From assembly GCF_900078385.1 (NCBI RefSeq), contig NZ_FLQR01000006.1, forward strand, positions 434,001 to 498,000: DNA of 64,000 bases, in the 5' to 3' direction. The translations under genes and the position numbers were made by a program. The stretch comes from an uncultured Microbacterium sp. GTDB lineage: Bacteria; Actinomycetota; Actinomycetes; Actinomycetales; Microbacteriaceae. The notes under the pieces are model-generated. The model did not search any database. It had not been told where the DNA came from and saw only the letters and a list, made by a program, of their open reading frames with translations. Shown here one piece after another: positions 41,330-51,800 of this stretch. Positions within the stretch are counted from its first letter, which is position 1, and the number at the start of each line of letters is the position of its first letter.

Positions 41330-42310
41330 ATGAGCTGGCTGGTCACCGGTGGTGCCGGATACATCGGAGCGCATGTGGTCCGCGCCCTCGCCGCGGCGGG
41401 CATCGACCCCGTCGTGATCGACGATCTCTCCAGCGGCCACGCCGCGTTCGTCCCGGAGGGCGTGCCTTTCGCGCGGGGGACGATCCTCGACGTGGCCTTC
41501 GTCGCGGAGACGCTCCGCGCGCACGCCGTCGAGGGCGTCATCCACGTCGCCGGATTCAAGTACGCCGGGGTCTCCGTCAAGCGACCGCTGCACACCTACG
41601 AGCAGAACGTCGAGGGCACGCGCGCGGTGCTCGCCGCGATGGCGGATGCCGGGGTGCCGAACATCGTCTTCTCCTCCAGCGCCGCCGTGTACGGCACGCC
41701 GGACGTGCCGCTCGTGACCGAGGACCTCCCCAAGCGCCCGGCATCGCCCTACGGCGAGTCGAAGCTCATCGGCGAATGGCTGCTGCGCGACCAGGCCGTC
41801 GCGACGGCGGAGGACGAGCGGCCGCTGCGCCACACGTCGCTGCGGTACTTCAACGTGGTGGGCTCCGGCGACCCGAGCATCTACGACACGAGCCCGCACA
41901 ACCTCTTCCCGATCGTCTTCGAGAAGCTCCTCCGCGGCGAGACACCGCAGATCAACGGCGACGACTACGCCACCCCGGACGGCACGAACGTCCGGGATTA
42001 CGTCCACGTCGCGGACATCGCGGCGGCCCACGTCGTCGCGGCGCAGCGCCTCGTGGCCGGCGAGCCGGTCGAGCCCGCCTACAACCTCGGCTCGCGCAAC
42101 GGCCTGTCCGTCCGCGAGATCATGGATGCGATGGCCCGCGTCACCGGGATCGACTTCACCCCGGCGATCGCAGCCCGCCGCGCCGGCGACCCGGACCGCA
42201 TCGTCGCGACGGGCGAGCTGGCGGCCCGCGACCTGGACTGGCAGAACCGGTACACCGTCGACGAGATGGTCCGCTCGGGCTGGGACGCGCGACGCAGCGC
42301 CGACGCCTGA
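41330..42310 (+). CDS. galE: UDP-glucose 4-epimerase
   Basis: 326-residue extended SDR interconverting UDP-galactose and UDP-glucose in the Leloir pathway. The NAD motif is TGGAGYIG (6-13); the catalytic pair is Tyr141 and Lys145 in SPYGESK. Typical blocks are VIHVAGFKYAGVSVKRPL and YVHVADIAAAH. GGGAGAG lies a few nt before the ATG. It is transcribed alone, with a perfect TGTTGACGTCAACA operator 17 bp upstream, and separated from galTK by the divergent regulator gene. Confidence 0.97.
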   Translation: MSWLVTGGAGYIGAHVVRALAAAGIDPVVIDDLSSGHAAFVPEGVPFARGTILDVAFVAETLRAHAVEGVIHVAGFKYAGVSVKRPLHTYEQNVEGTRAVLAAMADAGVPNIVFSSSAAVYGTPDVPLVTEDLPKRPASPYGESKLIGEWLLRDQAVATAEDERPLRHTSLRYFNVVGSGDPSIYDTSPHNLFPIVFEKLLRGETPQINGDDYATPDGTNVRDYVHVADIAAAHVVAAQRLVAGEPVEPAYNLGSRNGLSVREIMDAMARVTGIDFTPAIAARRAGDPDRIVATGELAARDLDWQNRYTVDEMVRSGWDARRSADA

Positions 42311-42361
42311 CCCGGGCGCTCTCCCCCGGCACGCGACACCACCGCAGTGAGTCGCGGCATC

Positions 42362-42480
42362 GGGCGGGTGTCGGCGCCGGGCACCCGCCATTCGACGCGG
42401 ACGAATTCCCCGGGCCTTGTCCGACAGCGTCATATGGCGGGTACGGGGGCGGCGCACCCGCCATTCGGCGCGGACGAGCT
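42362..42480. repeat. Dispersed palindromic repeat cluster, copies 5-6
   Basis: Right arms ACCCGCCATTCGACGCGGACGA (from 42383) and ACCCGCCATTCGGCGCGGACGA (from 42456) differ at one base. Shorter left arms (GGGCGGGTG near 42362, TATGGCGGGTAC near 42432) lie in inverse orientation. They resemble the 10154 and 33102 clusters with CACCCGCC in place of CACCCGCA. They lie in the 294-bp gap between galE and galR; the remainder is featureless. Confidence 0.7.
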
Positions 42481-42604
42481 CGAAGGGCGGCAGCCTCCAG
42501 GTCCCAACGGCGGAGATCCTCATGGGCTCCGCCTGATCACGGCATCGAGCGGCCCTCCGGGACACGATCTCCGCCGCCGGGCGACTCCGCGGGTCTGAGC
42601 CTTC

Positions 42605-43588
42605 TCAGGCCGGCGGCGCCGCCACGCTCGCGCGCTCCACGAGCGTGGGCGTGAGCATCGCCGCAGGGCTGCGGCCGCCCCCGATCGCCGCGACGAGCGC
42701 GTCGACGGCGGCGGCGCCGAGCGCGTCGAAGTCCTGGCGCACGGTCGTCAGCGGCGGACGGTATTGCGCGGCGTCGGCGACGTCGTCGAAGCCGACCACA
42801 CTGATCTCGCGGGGCACGTCACGGCCTGCCTCGGCGAGCGCGCGCAGTGCTCCGAGTGCCATCTGATCGTTGGCGGCGAAGAGTGCGGTCGCGTCGGCCG
42901 GCACGTCGACGGCGGCGGCATGACCGGATGCCGACGACCAGTCGCCGCGCAGCGGCTCCGCGGCCGCGATGCCGGCCGCCCTCAGGGCCTCCCGCCAGCC
43001 GCGCTCGCGTTCGGTCGCGGCGTAGGAGCCGGCGGGGCCCGCGAGGTGGTGGACCGTCCGATGCCCGAGCCCGAGCAGGTGCGCCGTCGCGGCGCGGGCG
43101 CCCGCGGCGTGATCGGTCTGCACGACGACGTAGCGGTCATCCGGGGGCGAGTCGACGACGACGAGGGCCAGGGAGCTCGGCACCTCCACGCCGCGCGCGA
43201 GCGCCGTCGCCTCGTTGAGCACGATCGCCCCGTCGACGCCCTGCTCGTGGAGACGGGCGAAGCCCTGGGCGACGGCATCCCGACCCGAGGCCGTCACGAC
43301 CGTGAGCGCGAACCCGCGGTCCGCGGCGGCCGCGGCGATCGCCTGCAGCATCCGCGAGTTGCCGACCGTCGCGAGGGTCGACACCACGAGTCCGATCGTG
43401 TCGGTGCGGCCCGTGCGCAGCGCGCGGGCGGCCCGGTGCGGGCGATAGTCGAGCTCGGCCATGGCGTCCTCGACGCGGCGGCGCGTCGCGGGATCGACGC
43501 GCGGGCTGCCGTTGACGACGCGCGAGACGGTCTGGCCCGAGACGCCCGCAACCGTGGCGACATCCGCCATCGACACGCGTCGCTCCAC
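42605..43588 (-). CDS. LacI-family regulator of the galactose genes
   Basis: 327 residues. The helix-turn-helix SMADVATVAGVSGQTVSRVVNGS lies near residues 6-28; hinge ELDYRPHRAARALRTG; the effector domain ends with SVVGFDDVADAAQYRPPLT. The second GTG (43588) is preferred because GAGGAG lies 5 nt upstream; GTG 43594 overlaps that site. It is divergent from galT, with two TGTTGACG(A/T)NAACA operators between and a third before galE. Galactose-responsive repression is a firm inference from this arrangement. Confidence 0.92.
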   Translation of the reverse strand: MERRVSMADVATVAGVSGQTVSRVVNGSPRVDPATRRRVEDAMAELDYRPHRAARALRTGRTDTIGLVVSTLATVGNSRMLQAIAAAAADRGFALTVVTASGRDAVAQGFARLHEQGVDGAIVLNEATALARGVEVPSSLALVVVDSPPDDRYVVVQTDHAAGARAATAHLLGLGHRTVHHLAGPAGSYAATERERGWREALRAAGIAAAEPLRGDWSSASGHAAAVDVPADATALFAANDQMALGALRALAEAGRDVPREISVVGFDDVADAAQYRPPLTTVRQDFDALGAAAVDALVAAIGGGRSPAAMLTPTLVERASVAAPPA

Positions 43589-43628
43589 GACCACTCCTCA
43601 CCTCGCGCCGACCCGATCGCCCGGCTGA

Positions 43629-43672
43629 TGTTGACGATAACATAGCAGTGCGTTACCGTGTTGACGTGAACA
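43629..43672 (+). promoter_or_regulatory. galTK leaderless promoter with two operators
   Basis: Operators TGTTGACGATAACA (43629-43642) and TGTTGACGTGAACA (43659-43672), centres 30 bp apart. The -10 TACCGT (43654-43659) is followed by 6 nt and GTG 43666, so the second operator overlaps the start point and first codons. The first lies over the -35 region. Confidence 0.75.
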
Positions 43673-44840
43673 TCCCCACTGACACTCCTCCGGTCTCCGC
43701 AACGGAGCTGGGCGCCGGCGTCGTCAAGCGCACGACGCGCCTCGCCGACGGCCGCGAGCTCATCTACTACGACGACCCCGACACGACGCTCGGTCCCGAC
43801 CGCGGTGTGGACGAGCGCGATCTCGACCCGCGCCCCGCGACCGCGACGATGCGCCAGGACGTCCTCACGGGCGACTGGGTCTCCGTCGCCGCCGCGCGCC
43901 AGAACCGCGCGTTCCTCCCCCCGGCCGAGCTCGACCCGCTCGCGCCGCAATCGGCGACGAATCCGTCCGAGATCCCGTCGCTCTACGACGTCGCCGTCTT
44001 CGAGAACAGGTCGCCCTCGTTCGGGCCGGCCCTCGCCGCCGCCGTCGGCGACGCGCCCGAGGCGTCCGACCCGCCGCGCGGCATCGCGGATCTCGAACAC
44101 CTCGGTCTCGGCCGCACCCGCACCAGCGTCGGCCGCTGCGAGGTCGTCTGCTTCTCCCCCGAGCGCGCAGGTTCCTTCGGCACGCAGACCGTCACCCGCG
44201 CCCGCACCGTCATCGAGGCCTGGGCCGACCGCACGGCCGCCCTGTCCGCCCTGCCGGGCGTCGAGCAGGTCTTCCCGTTCGAGAACCGCGGCGAGGCCAT
44301 CGGCGTCACGCTGCACCACCCGCACGGCCAGATCTACTCCTACCCGTACATCACCCCTCGGACGACCCGCCTCCTCGACTCGATCGACCGGACGGCGCCG
44401 GACCTCTTCCAGCGCCTCCTCGAGTTCGAGCAGGCCGGGCCGCGCGTGCTCCTGCAGGGCGAGCACTGGACGGCGTTCGTGCCGTTCGCGGCGCGCTGGC
44501 CCCTCGAGATCCACCTGCTGCCGCACCGCCACGTGCCCGATTTCGCCGCCCTGTCGACCGGCGAGCGCGACGAGCTGGCGCCGCTCTACCTGCGGCTCCT
44601 CCGCGGGGTGGATGCCGTCTACGACAGCCCGACGCCCTACATCGCCGCCTGGCACCAGGCGCCCGTCAACGTCGGTCGCGACACCGTGCGCCTGAACCTG
44701 CAGCTGACGAGCCCCCGCCGCGCGGCGGACAAGCTCAAGTTCCTCGCCGGCTCCGAAGCCGCGATGGGCGCCTGGATCGGCGATGTCCCGCCGGAGGCCG
44801 CCGCCGACCGGCTCCGCGACGCGATCGAGGGGGTGTCCCT

Positions 44841-44844
<4 letters not shown>
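43666..44844 (+). CDS. galT: Galactose-1-phosphate uridylyltransferase
   Basis: 392 residues, exchanging UMP between UDP-glucose and galactose-1-phosphate. The nucleophile is His220 in the HPHGQ motif (LHHPHGQIYSYP). N-terminal blocks MRQDVLTGDWVSVAAARQNR and FENRSPSF are typical; the second domain has EIHLLPHRHVPDFAAL. GTG 43666 is preferred over the upstream in-frame start because the TACCGT -10 lies 6 nt before it. The stop overlaps galK by 4 bp. Confidence 0.96.
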
Positions 44845-46013
<1,169 letters not shown>

Positions 46014-46053
46014 CGCAGGGCGGCGGCGTGGTCGCCGGATGACGGGCGGGTGA

Positions 46054-46983
<930 letters not shown>

Positions 46984-47017
46984 CCCCGGCGCCGCGCCGC
47001 ACTCAGGGCCGCCGTCC

Positions 47018-47106
47018 CGGTGCGATCTGCAGGACCGGGTGTGACCGGAGTGGCCGGTGCGCCTCATCCGCCACACGCGTCACGGCCGATCCTGCAGATT
47101 GCGCCG
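47018..47106. repeat. Imperfect inverted repeat between convergent genes
   Basis: Arms at 47018-47038 and 47083-47106 share CTGCAGGA and flanking bases at about 18 of 21 positions, separated by 44 bp. They lie between the hydrolase and methyltransferase stops. There is no T-run; the element may be a bidirectional terminator or another repeat family. Confidence 0.55.
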
Positions 47107-47140
47107 CGCAGCACCAGACGGGGTCGCGGTCGCGCCGGCC

Positions 47141-48004
47141 TCAGTCCGCGGCGACGAGCACGGCGTGCGGCATGCGCGCCCGCATGACGGCGATGGCCGC
47201 CGGATTGTCGTCGACGAGCACGGCGTCGCGGCCGAGGGCGGACGCGACGGCGCCGGTCGTGCCGCTCCCGGCGAACAGGTCGAGCACGCGATCGCCGGGA
47301 CGGCTGGAGGCCTGGACGATGCGGCGCAGGATGCCCTCCGGCTTCTGCGTCGGGTAGCCCGTCTTCTCTCGGCCGGACGTCGGCACGATCGTGTGCCACC
47401 ACACGTCGGTCGGGAGCTTGCCGCGCGCGGCCTTCTCCGGCGTCACGAGCCCGGGCGCCATGTACGGCTCACGGTCGACGGACTCCGAGTCGAAGTGGTA
47501 GCGCTCCGGGTCCTTCACGTACACGAGGATCGTGTCGTGCTTGGTGGGCCAGCGCCGGCGCGACTTCGCGCCGTAGTCGTACGCCCAGATGAGCTCGTTG
47601 AGGAAGCATGCGCGTCCGAAGAGCGCGTCGAGCAGCACCTTCGCGTAGTGCGCCTCGCGGTAGTCCAGGTGCAGGTAGAGCGTGCCCTCCGGGCTGAGCA
47701 GGCGCCACGCCTCCGCGAGCCGCGGCTCGAGGAAGTCCCAGTAGTCGTCGAAGCGGTCGTCGTAGGCGCGCAGGTCGCCGCGCAGCCGCGCATAGCTGGT
47801 GCCCCGGAAGCCGGGCTTGACCGGCGAGAGCGTCGTCCCCACCGCATCGTCCGCCGCGCTCACAACGGCCTGCTCGACCGCCCTCCCCTGCGAGCGCCCC
47901 GTGTTGAAGGGCGGGTCGAGGTAGACGAGCGCGAACGAGCCGCTCTCGAGCGCGCGCGCGACCTCCAGGTTGTCGCCGTGCCGGATCTCGACCGCCCCGG
48001 TCAC
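47141..48004 (-). CDS. Site-specific DNA methyltransferase (beta-class N6-adenine/N4-cytosine type)
   Basis: 287 residues. Catalytic motif IV is DPPF (residues 30-33) and the AdoMet motif LFAGSGTTG lies at 243-251, so IV precedes I: the beta-class order shared by CcrM/HinfI-like enzymes. The middle target-recognition part contains DYREAHYAKVLLD, LIWAYDYGAKSRRRW and the KPEGILRRIV block. There is no restriction endonuclease nearby, so it is solitary. GTG 48004 overlaps the lplA stop by 4 bp. The recognition site cannot be read from the sequence. Confidence 0.85.
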   Translation of the reverse strand: MTGAVEIRHGDNLEVARALESGSFALVYLDPPFNTGRSQGRAVEQAVVSAADDAVGTTLSPVKPGFRGTSYARLRGDLRAYDDRFDDYWDFLEPRLAEAWRLLSPEGTLYLHLDYREAHYAKVLLDALFGRACFLNELIWAYDYGAKSRRRWPTKHDTILVYVKDPERYHFDSESVDREPYMAPGLVTPEKAARGKLPTDVWWHTIVPTSGREKTGYPTQKPEGILRRIVQASSRPGDRVLDLFAGSGTTGAVASALGRDAVLVDDNPAAIAVMRARMPHAVLVAAD

Positions 48005-49050
48005 GGGACGCGGTGCAGCCACGCGTCGGTCGCGAACTTCGACGCCACGAGCGCTTCCGCCTCGGCGTATTCCTCTTCGGTGATATGCCCGGGCTGCGCG
48101 CCGTACAGCGTCGTGAACGTTTCGACGAGGCGCTGGATGATCGCCGCGCGGGGCAGGCCGGTCTGGCTGCGGAGCGGATCGACCCGCTTGGCCGCCGACA
48201 CGGTCCCCTTGTCGCTGAGCTTCTCCCGGCCGATGCGCAGGACGTCGGTCAGCACCTGGCCGTCCATGTCGTAGCTGAGCGTCGCGTGGTGCAGCACCCC
48301 GCCGTTCGCGAGGCGCTTCTGCGCCGCACCGCCGATCTTGCCCTGCGGCGAGGCGATGTCGTTGAGCGGCTGGTAGACGGCCTCGATGCCGAGGGAGCGC
48401 AGCGCCTGCAGCACCCAGTCATCGAGGAAGGCGTACGAGTCCGCGAACGTCATGCCGGCGACGAGGGATGCCGGAACGTAGAGCGAGTACGTGACGATGG
48501 ACCCCGCGGCCATGAGCATCGCGCCGCCGCCGGAGATCCGGCGGACGACGTCGAACCCGTGCGCGGCGGCGCCGTCGGGGTCGACCTCGTTGCGGTACGA
48601 CTGGAACGACCCGAGGACGACAGCGGACTCGTCCCACTCCCAGATGCGCAGCGTCGGACGGCGGCGGTCGTCGCCCACCCGCGCCGTGAGGACCTCGTCG
48701 AGGGCAAGGTTCATGCGCGGCGAGACGGCCTTCTCGTGGACGATCTCCCAGTCGAAGTCGCGCCAGCCCGGAGCGGTGACGAGCGCGCGGCGCACCGCGG
48801 TGCCGACCGACTCGGGGGTGAAGCCGAGCAGCTGGGCGCCGTCCGGCAGGCTGGCGCGCACGGCCGCGGCGATCGTCGCGACATCCGCCTCGACGGGAAG
48901 GCCCGTGACGGCCGCGTCGATGTCGGCGAGCGCGTCGTCGGGTTCGAGGAAGAAGTCCCCGGCCAGGTGGAAGTCCGCGATCCGACCGTCCCTGACCTCG
49001 AGGTCGACCACGACGAGCTTGCCGCCTGGGACCTTGTACTCGCCGTGCAT
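48001..49050 (-). CDS. lplA: Lipoate-protein ligase A, with N-terminal accessory domain
   Basis: 349 residues. The ligase activates lipoate with ATP and attaches it to 2-oxoacid dehydrogenase E2 subunits. The catalytic domain starts near residue 98 and has RRISGGGAM (from 170) and the lipoyl-AMP lysine 238 in QGKIGGAAQKR. The first 90 residues (GGKLVVVDLEVRDGRIADF) resemble the accessory domain that is C-terminal in E. coli LplA or a separate LplB in some species. The start is leaderless: TAGGCT lies 6 nt before the ATG. It is coupled to the downstream methyltransferase. Confidence 0.92.
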   Translation of the reverse strand: MHGEYKVPGGKLVVVDLEVRDGRIADFHLAGDFFLEPDDALADIDAAVTGLPVEADVATIAAAVRASLPDGAQLLGFTPESVGTAVRRALVTAPGWRDFDWEIVHEKAVSPRMNLALDEVLTARVGDDRRRPTLRIWEWDESAVVLGSFQSYRNEVDPDGAAAHGFDVVRRISGGGAMLMAAGSIVTYSLYVPASLVAGMTFADSYAFLDDWVLQALRSLGIEAVYQPLNDIASPQGKIGGAAQKRLANGGVLHHATLSYDMDGQVLTDVLRIGREKLSDKGTVSAAKRVDPLRSQTGLPRAAIIQRLVETFTTLYGAQPGHITEEEYAEAEALVASKFATDAWLHRVP

Positions 49051-49078
49051 CCCCCCAGCCTACGGCGGCGGGCCGCCG

Positions 49079-49927
49079 TCAGGCGCGGGCGGGGATGCGG
49101 CGGTCGAGCCAGGCGAGCAGGTCGGCGCGGACCTCGGCCTGGCCCACCTCGTTGAAGATCTCGTGGCGGGCGTCGGGGTAGACGAGCGTGGTGACATCGG
49201 ACAGGCCCGACCGCGTGCGGTACGCGTCCGCCAGCCGGTGCACGCTGCGCGGGCCGCCGACGGGGTCGTCGCGCCCCACCATGAGGAGAACCGGCACGCT
49301 GACGCCGAGATCGCGGCGCGGACGCCCGAACAGTCGCGCGGCGTCGATGGGACCGAACAGGCGCAGCAGCGGCGCCGTCGTCGTCAGCGGGTCGTCCAGG
49401 AACGACCGCCCGACCTCGAGGTCGCTGGAGAGCCACTCGGTGCCGAGTGCGTCTTTCGCGTGCCACTTCCGGTTGAGCGATCCCGCGTTGAGCGAGCCGG
49501 GCCAGCGCAGCGCCGAACCGGACAGGACGACCGCGTCGTAGGCCTCGGGCTCGTCGTTGAAGAGGATCTGCGCGAGGAAGGACCCCCAGGAGTGTCCGAG
49601 CAGGATGAGCGGCAGCCCGGGGTTCTCGTCGCGGATGAGGTGCGTGAACTGGCGGCAGGCGGCGACCGCGGCGCGGAGACCGCCGACGCCGAGGCGGCCG
49701 AGCCGTGAGGCGTCGCCGCCGTGCTGCGTCATCCCGGTGCGGCCGTGGCCGCGGTGATCGTCCGCGTAGACGGTGTAGCCGGCCGAGTTGAGCGCCGCGA
49801 TGAGGGCGGCGTAGCGCCCCACGTGCTCGCCCACGCCGTGCAGGAGCTGGACGACGGCCCGCGGCGTCTCTGCGGGGTGGACGTCGTAGACGATCGCGAC
49901 GCCGTGTGCATCGATGAACTCGGGCAT
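49079..49927 (-). CDS. Alpha/beta hydrolase (monoacylglycerol lipase-like)
   Basis: 282 residues. Nucleophile Ser113 in LLGHSWGSFLAQ, oxyanion HGVGEH (30-35), and YADDHRGHGRTG are typical of monoacylglycerol lipases. The acid is in MVGRDDPVGG and the His in DARHEIFNE. The ATG at 49927 is leaderless: minus-strand TATGCT lies exactly 6 nt upstream. The longer frame overlaps the marR operator region and is rejected. It is divergent from marR. Confidence 0.9.
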   Translation of the reverse strand: MPEFIDAHGVAIVYDVHPAETPRAVVQLLHGVGEHVGRYAALIAALNSAGYTVYADDHRGHGRTGMTQHGGDASRLGRLGVGGLRAAVAACRQFTHLIRDENPGLPLILLGHSWGSFLAQILFNDEPEAYDAVVLSGSALRWPGSLNAGSLNRKWHAKDALGTEWLSSDLEVGRSFLDDPLTTTAPLLRLFGPIDAARLFGRPRRDLGVSVPVLLMVGRDDPVGGPRSVHRLADAYRTRSGLSDVTTLVYPDARHEIFNEVGQAEVRADLLAWLDRRIPARA

Positions 49928-49973
49928 GGACAGAGCATAGGGGCGGGGAGGCGGCATCCGCTCTCGCCGTTTA

Positions 49974-50001
49974 CTTAGCACAACTAATGAGCTATGCTAA
50001 G
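49974..50001. promoter_or_regulatory. marR operator and -10
   Basis: A perfect 7-bp inverted repeat, CTTAGCA (49974-49980) and TGCTAAG (49995-50001), 14 bp apart. TATGCT (49993-49998) inside the right arm is the likely -10 of marR, so MarR binding would block its own promoter. Confidence 0.65.
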
Positions 50002-50007
50002 GAATAC

Positions 50008-50460
50008 ATGACCTCCTCCGCTCTCCCTTCAGAAACCTCCGGAGACCTCGCCCGCGAGGCCGCCGAGTTCCGCATGGCGACCTTCCGGCTCGCCCGCCGC
50101 CTCCGCGCGCATCGCGCCGTCGACTCCATGAGCGACGGGCAGTTCGCCGTGCTCGCGGCCCTGTCCGTGCACGGCGCGCACACCCTCGGCGACCTCGCCG
50201 ACCGCGAGCGCGTGTCGCCCCCCTCGATGAACCGCACCGTGAACTGCCTCGAGGAGTCCGGGTACATCACCCGCACCCCGGATGACAGCGATCGCCGCAA
50301 GGTCAACATCGACCTCACCGATTCGGGTCGATCCGTCGTCGAGGAGACCGTGCGCCGGCGCGACCTGTGGCTCGAGTCCGCGCTCAGCACGCTCGACGAC
50401 GCGCAGCGCGAGACCCTGGCCCACGCCGCGGCGATCATGCAGGAGGTGGCGACCCGATGA
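50008..50460 (+). CDS. MarR-family transcriptional regulator
   Basis: 150 residues with a winged helix: HTLGDLADRERVSPPSMNRTVNCLEESGYI, then the wing TPDDSDRRKVNIDLTDSG, the core MarR signature. ATG 50008 is preferred over an in-frame ATG at 49987, which lies upstream of the probable -10; AAGGA lies 4 nt before 50008. Its stop overlaps the MFS gene by 4 bp, so it most likely represses that exporter and itself through the CTTAGCA/TGCTAAG operator. Confidence 0.93.
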   Translation: MTSSALPSETSGDLAREAAEFRMATFRLARRLRAHRAVDSMSDGQFAVLAALSVHGAHTLGDLADRERVSPPSMNRTVNCLEESGYITRTPDDSDRRKVNIDLTDSGRSVVEETVRRRDLWLESALSTLDDAQRETLAHAAAIMQEVATR

Positions 50461-51788
50461 GCGCGATGTTCCGCTCCTTCTCGGTCTTCAACTACCGCGT
50501 CTGGTTCATCGGCGCGCTCGTCTCCAACGTGGGCGCGTGGATGCAGGCCACGGCCCTCAGCTGGGTCGTGCTGACCGAACTCACGAACAACGACGCCGGC
50601 GCCATGGGCGTCACGATGGGACTGCAGTTCGCACCGCCCCTCCTGCTCGTGAGCGTGACCGGCTGGGTCGCCGACCGCTTCGATCGTCGCAAGCTCCTCT
50701 TCGTCACGCAGGGCCTGCTGCTCGTCCTCGGACTCGCGATCGGCGCACTCCTCCTGGCCGGCGTCATGACGCTGCCACTGATGTACACCTTCGCTCTCGC
50801 CCTGGGCATCGTCGCCGCCTTCGACAACCCGAGCCGGCAGGCCTTCGTCTCCGACCTCGTGTCCCGCGAGAACGCCTCCAACGCCGTCGCCCTCAACGCC
50901 GCATCGTTCAACGGCGCGCGCATGATCGGTCCCGCCGTCGCGGGCGTCGTGATCGTCGCCGTCGGCACCGGCTGGGTCTTCTTCATCAACGGCGTCACGT
51001 TCCTCGCGATGCTGGTCGCGCTGCTGCTCATCCGCACGGATGACCTCATCCCGCGCGTGCGGAGCGCCGGCGCCGCGCGACTGGCGGACGGGTTCCGCTA
51101 CGTCAAGGGCCGCCCCGACCTCCTCGTGACCTTCGTCATGGTGTTCCTGCTCGGTGCGTTCGGCATGAACTTCCCGATCTTCGCGTCGACGATGGCGCTC
51201 GAGTTCGGCCAGGAGGCCGACGGCTACGGGCTGCTGAGCTCGATCCTGGCGATCGGTTCGCTCGCCGGCGCCCTGCTGGCCGCGCGCCGCGACCGCGCCC
51301 GCATCCGTCTCGTCATCGTGGGCGCGGGGATGTTCTCCGCGGCCGCGTTCCTCTCCTCCGCGATGCCGTCGTACTGGGCGTATGCCGCGACGCTCATGCT
51401 GACCGGCTTCGCCGTCGTCACGACGCTGACCACCGCGAACGGCTACGTCCAGACGACGACCGATCCCGCGCTGCGCGGTCGGGTGCTCGCCCTGTATATG
51501 GCGATCCTCATGGGCGGGACGCCCATCGGGGCTCCGATCGTCGGGTGGGTCGCCGCCGAGTGGGGGCCGCGGGCCGCGATCCTGGTGGGTGCCGGCGCCG
51601 CGTTCGTCGCCTTCTCGATCGGTCTGGGCTGGCTGCTGGTCTCCGGCCGCCTGCACCGGAGCGAGTCGCGCCGCTTCGCGCTGCAGCTCGACGAGACGCG
51701 GCCGCTCCCGGTCATCGCTCCGGCGGAGTTCAGCGACGAGGTCGCCGGGACGACCCCCATCATGCTCCCGGCGGAGCAGCGCCGCTGA
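50457..51788 (+). CDS. MFS transporter (EntS/MFS_3-like exporter)
   Basis: 443 residues with 10-12 hydrophobic helices. Early motifs NYRVWFIGALVSNVGAWMQ and GWVADRFDRRKLL (motif A) and FDNPSRQAFVSDLV are typical of the MFS_3 drug/siderophore exporter group. The C-terminal 45 residues are polar. The ATG overlaps the marR stop by 4 bp. A MarR-controlled efflux pump for an amphipathic compound is likely; the substrate is unknown. It converges with the GH2 gene, 12 bp apart. Confidence 0.92.
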   Translation: MSAMFRSFSVFNYRVWFIGALVSNVGAWMQATALSWVVLTELTNNDAGAMGVTMGLQFAPPLLLVSVTGWVADRFDRRKLLFVTQGLLLVLGLAIGALLLAGVMTLPLMYTFALALGIVAAFDNPSRQAFVSDLVSRENASNAVALNAASFNGARMIGPAVAGVVIVAVGTGWVFFINGVTFLAMLVALLLIRTDDLIPRVRSAGAARLADGFRYVKGRPDLLVTFVMVFLLGAFGMNFPIFASTMALEFGQEADGYGLLSSILAIGSLAGALLAARRDRARIRLVIVGAGMFSAAAFLSSAMPSYWAYAATLMLTGFAVVTTLTTANGYVQTTTDPALRGRVLALYMAILMGGTPIGAPIVGWVAAEWGPRAAILVGAGAAFVAFSIGLGWLLVSGRLHRSESRRFALQLDETRPLPVIAPAEFSDEVAGTTPIMLPAEQRR

Positions 51789-51800
51789 CGAACGCGACGG

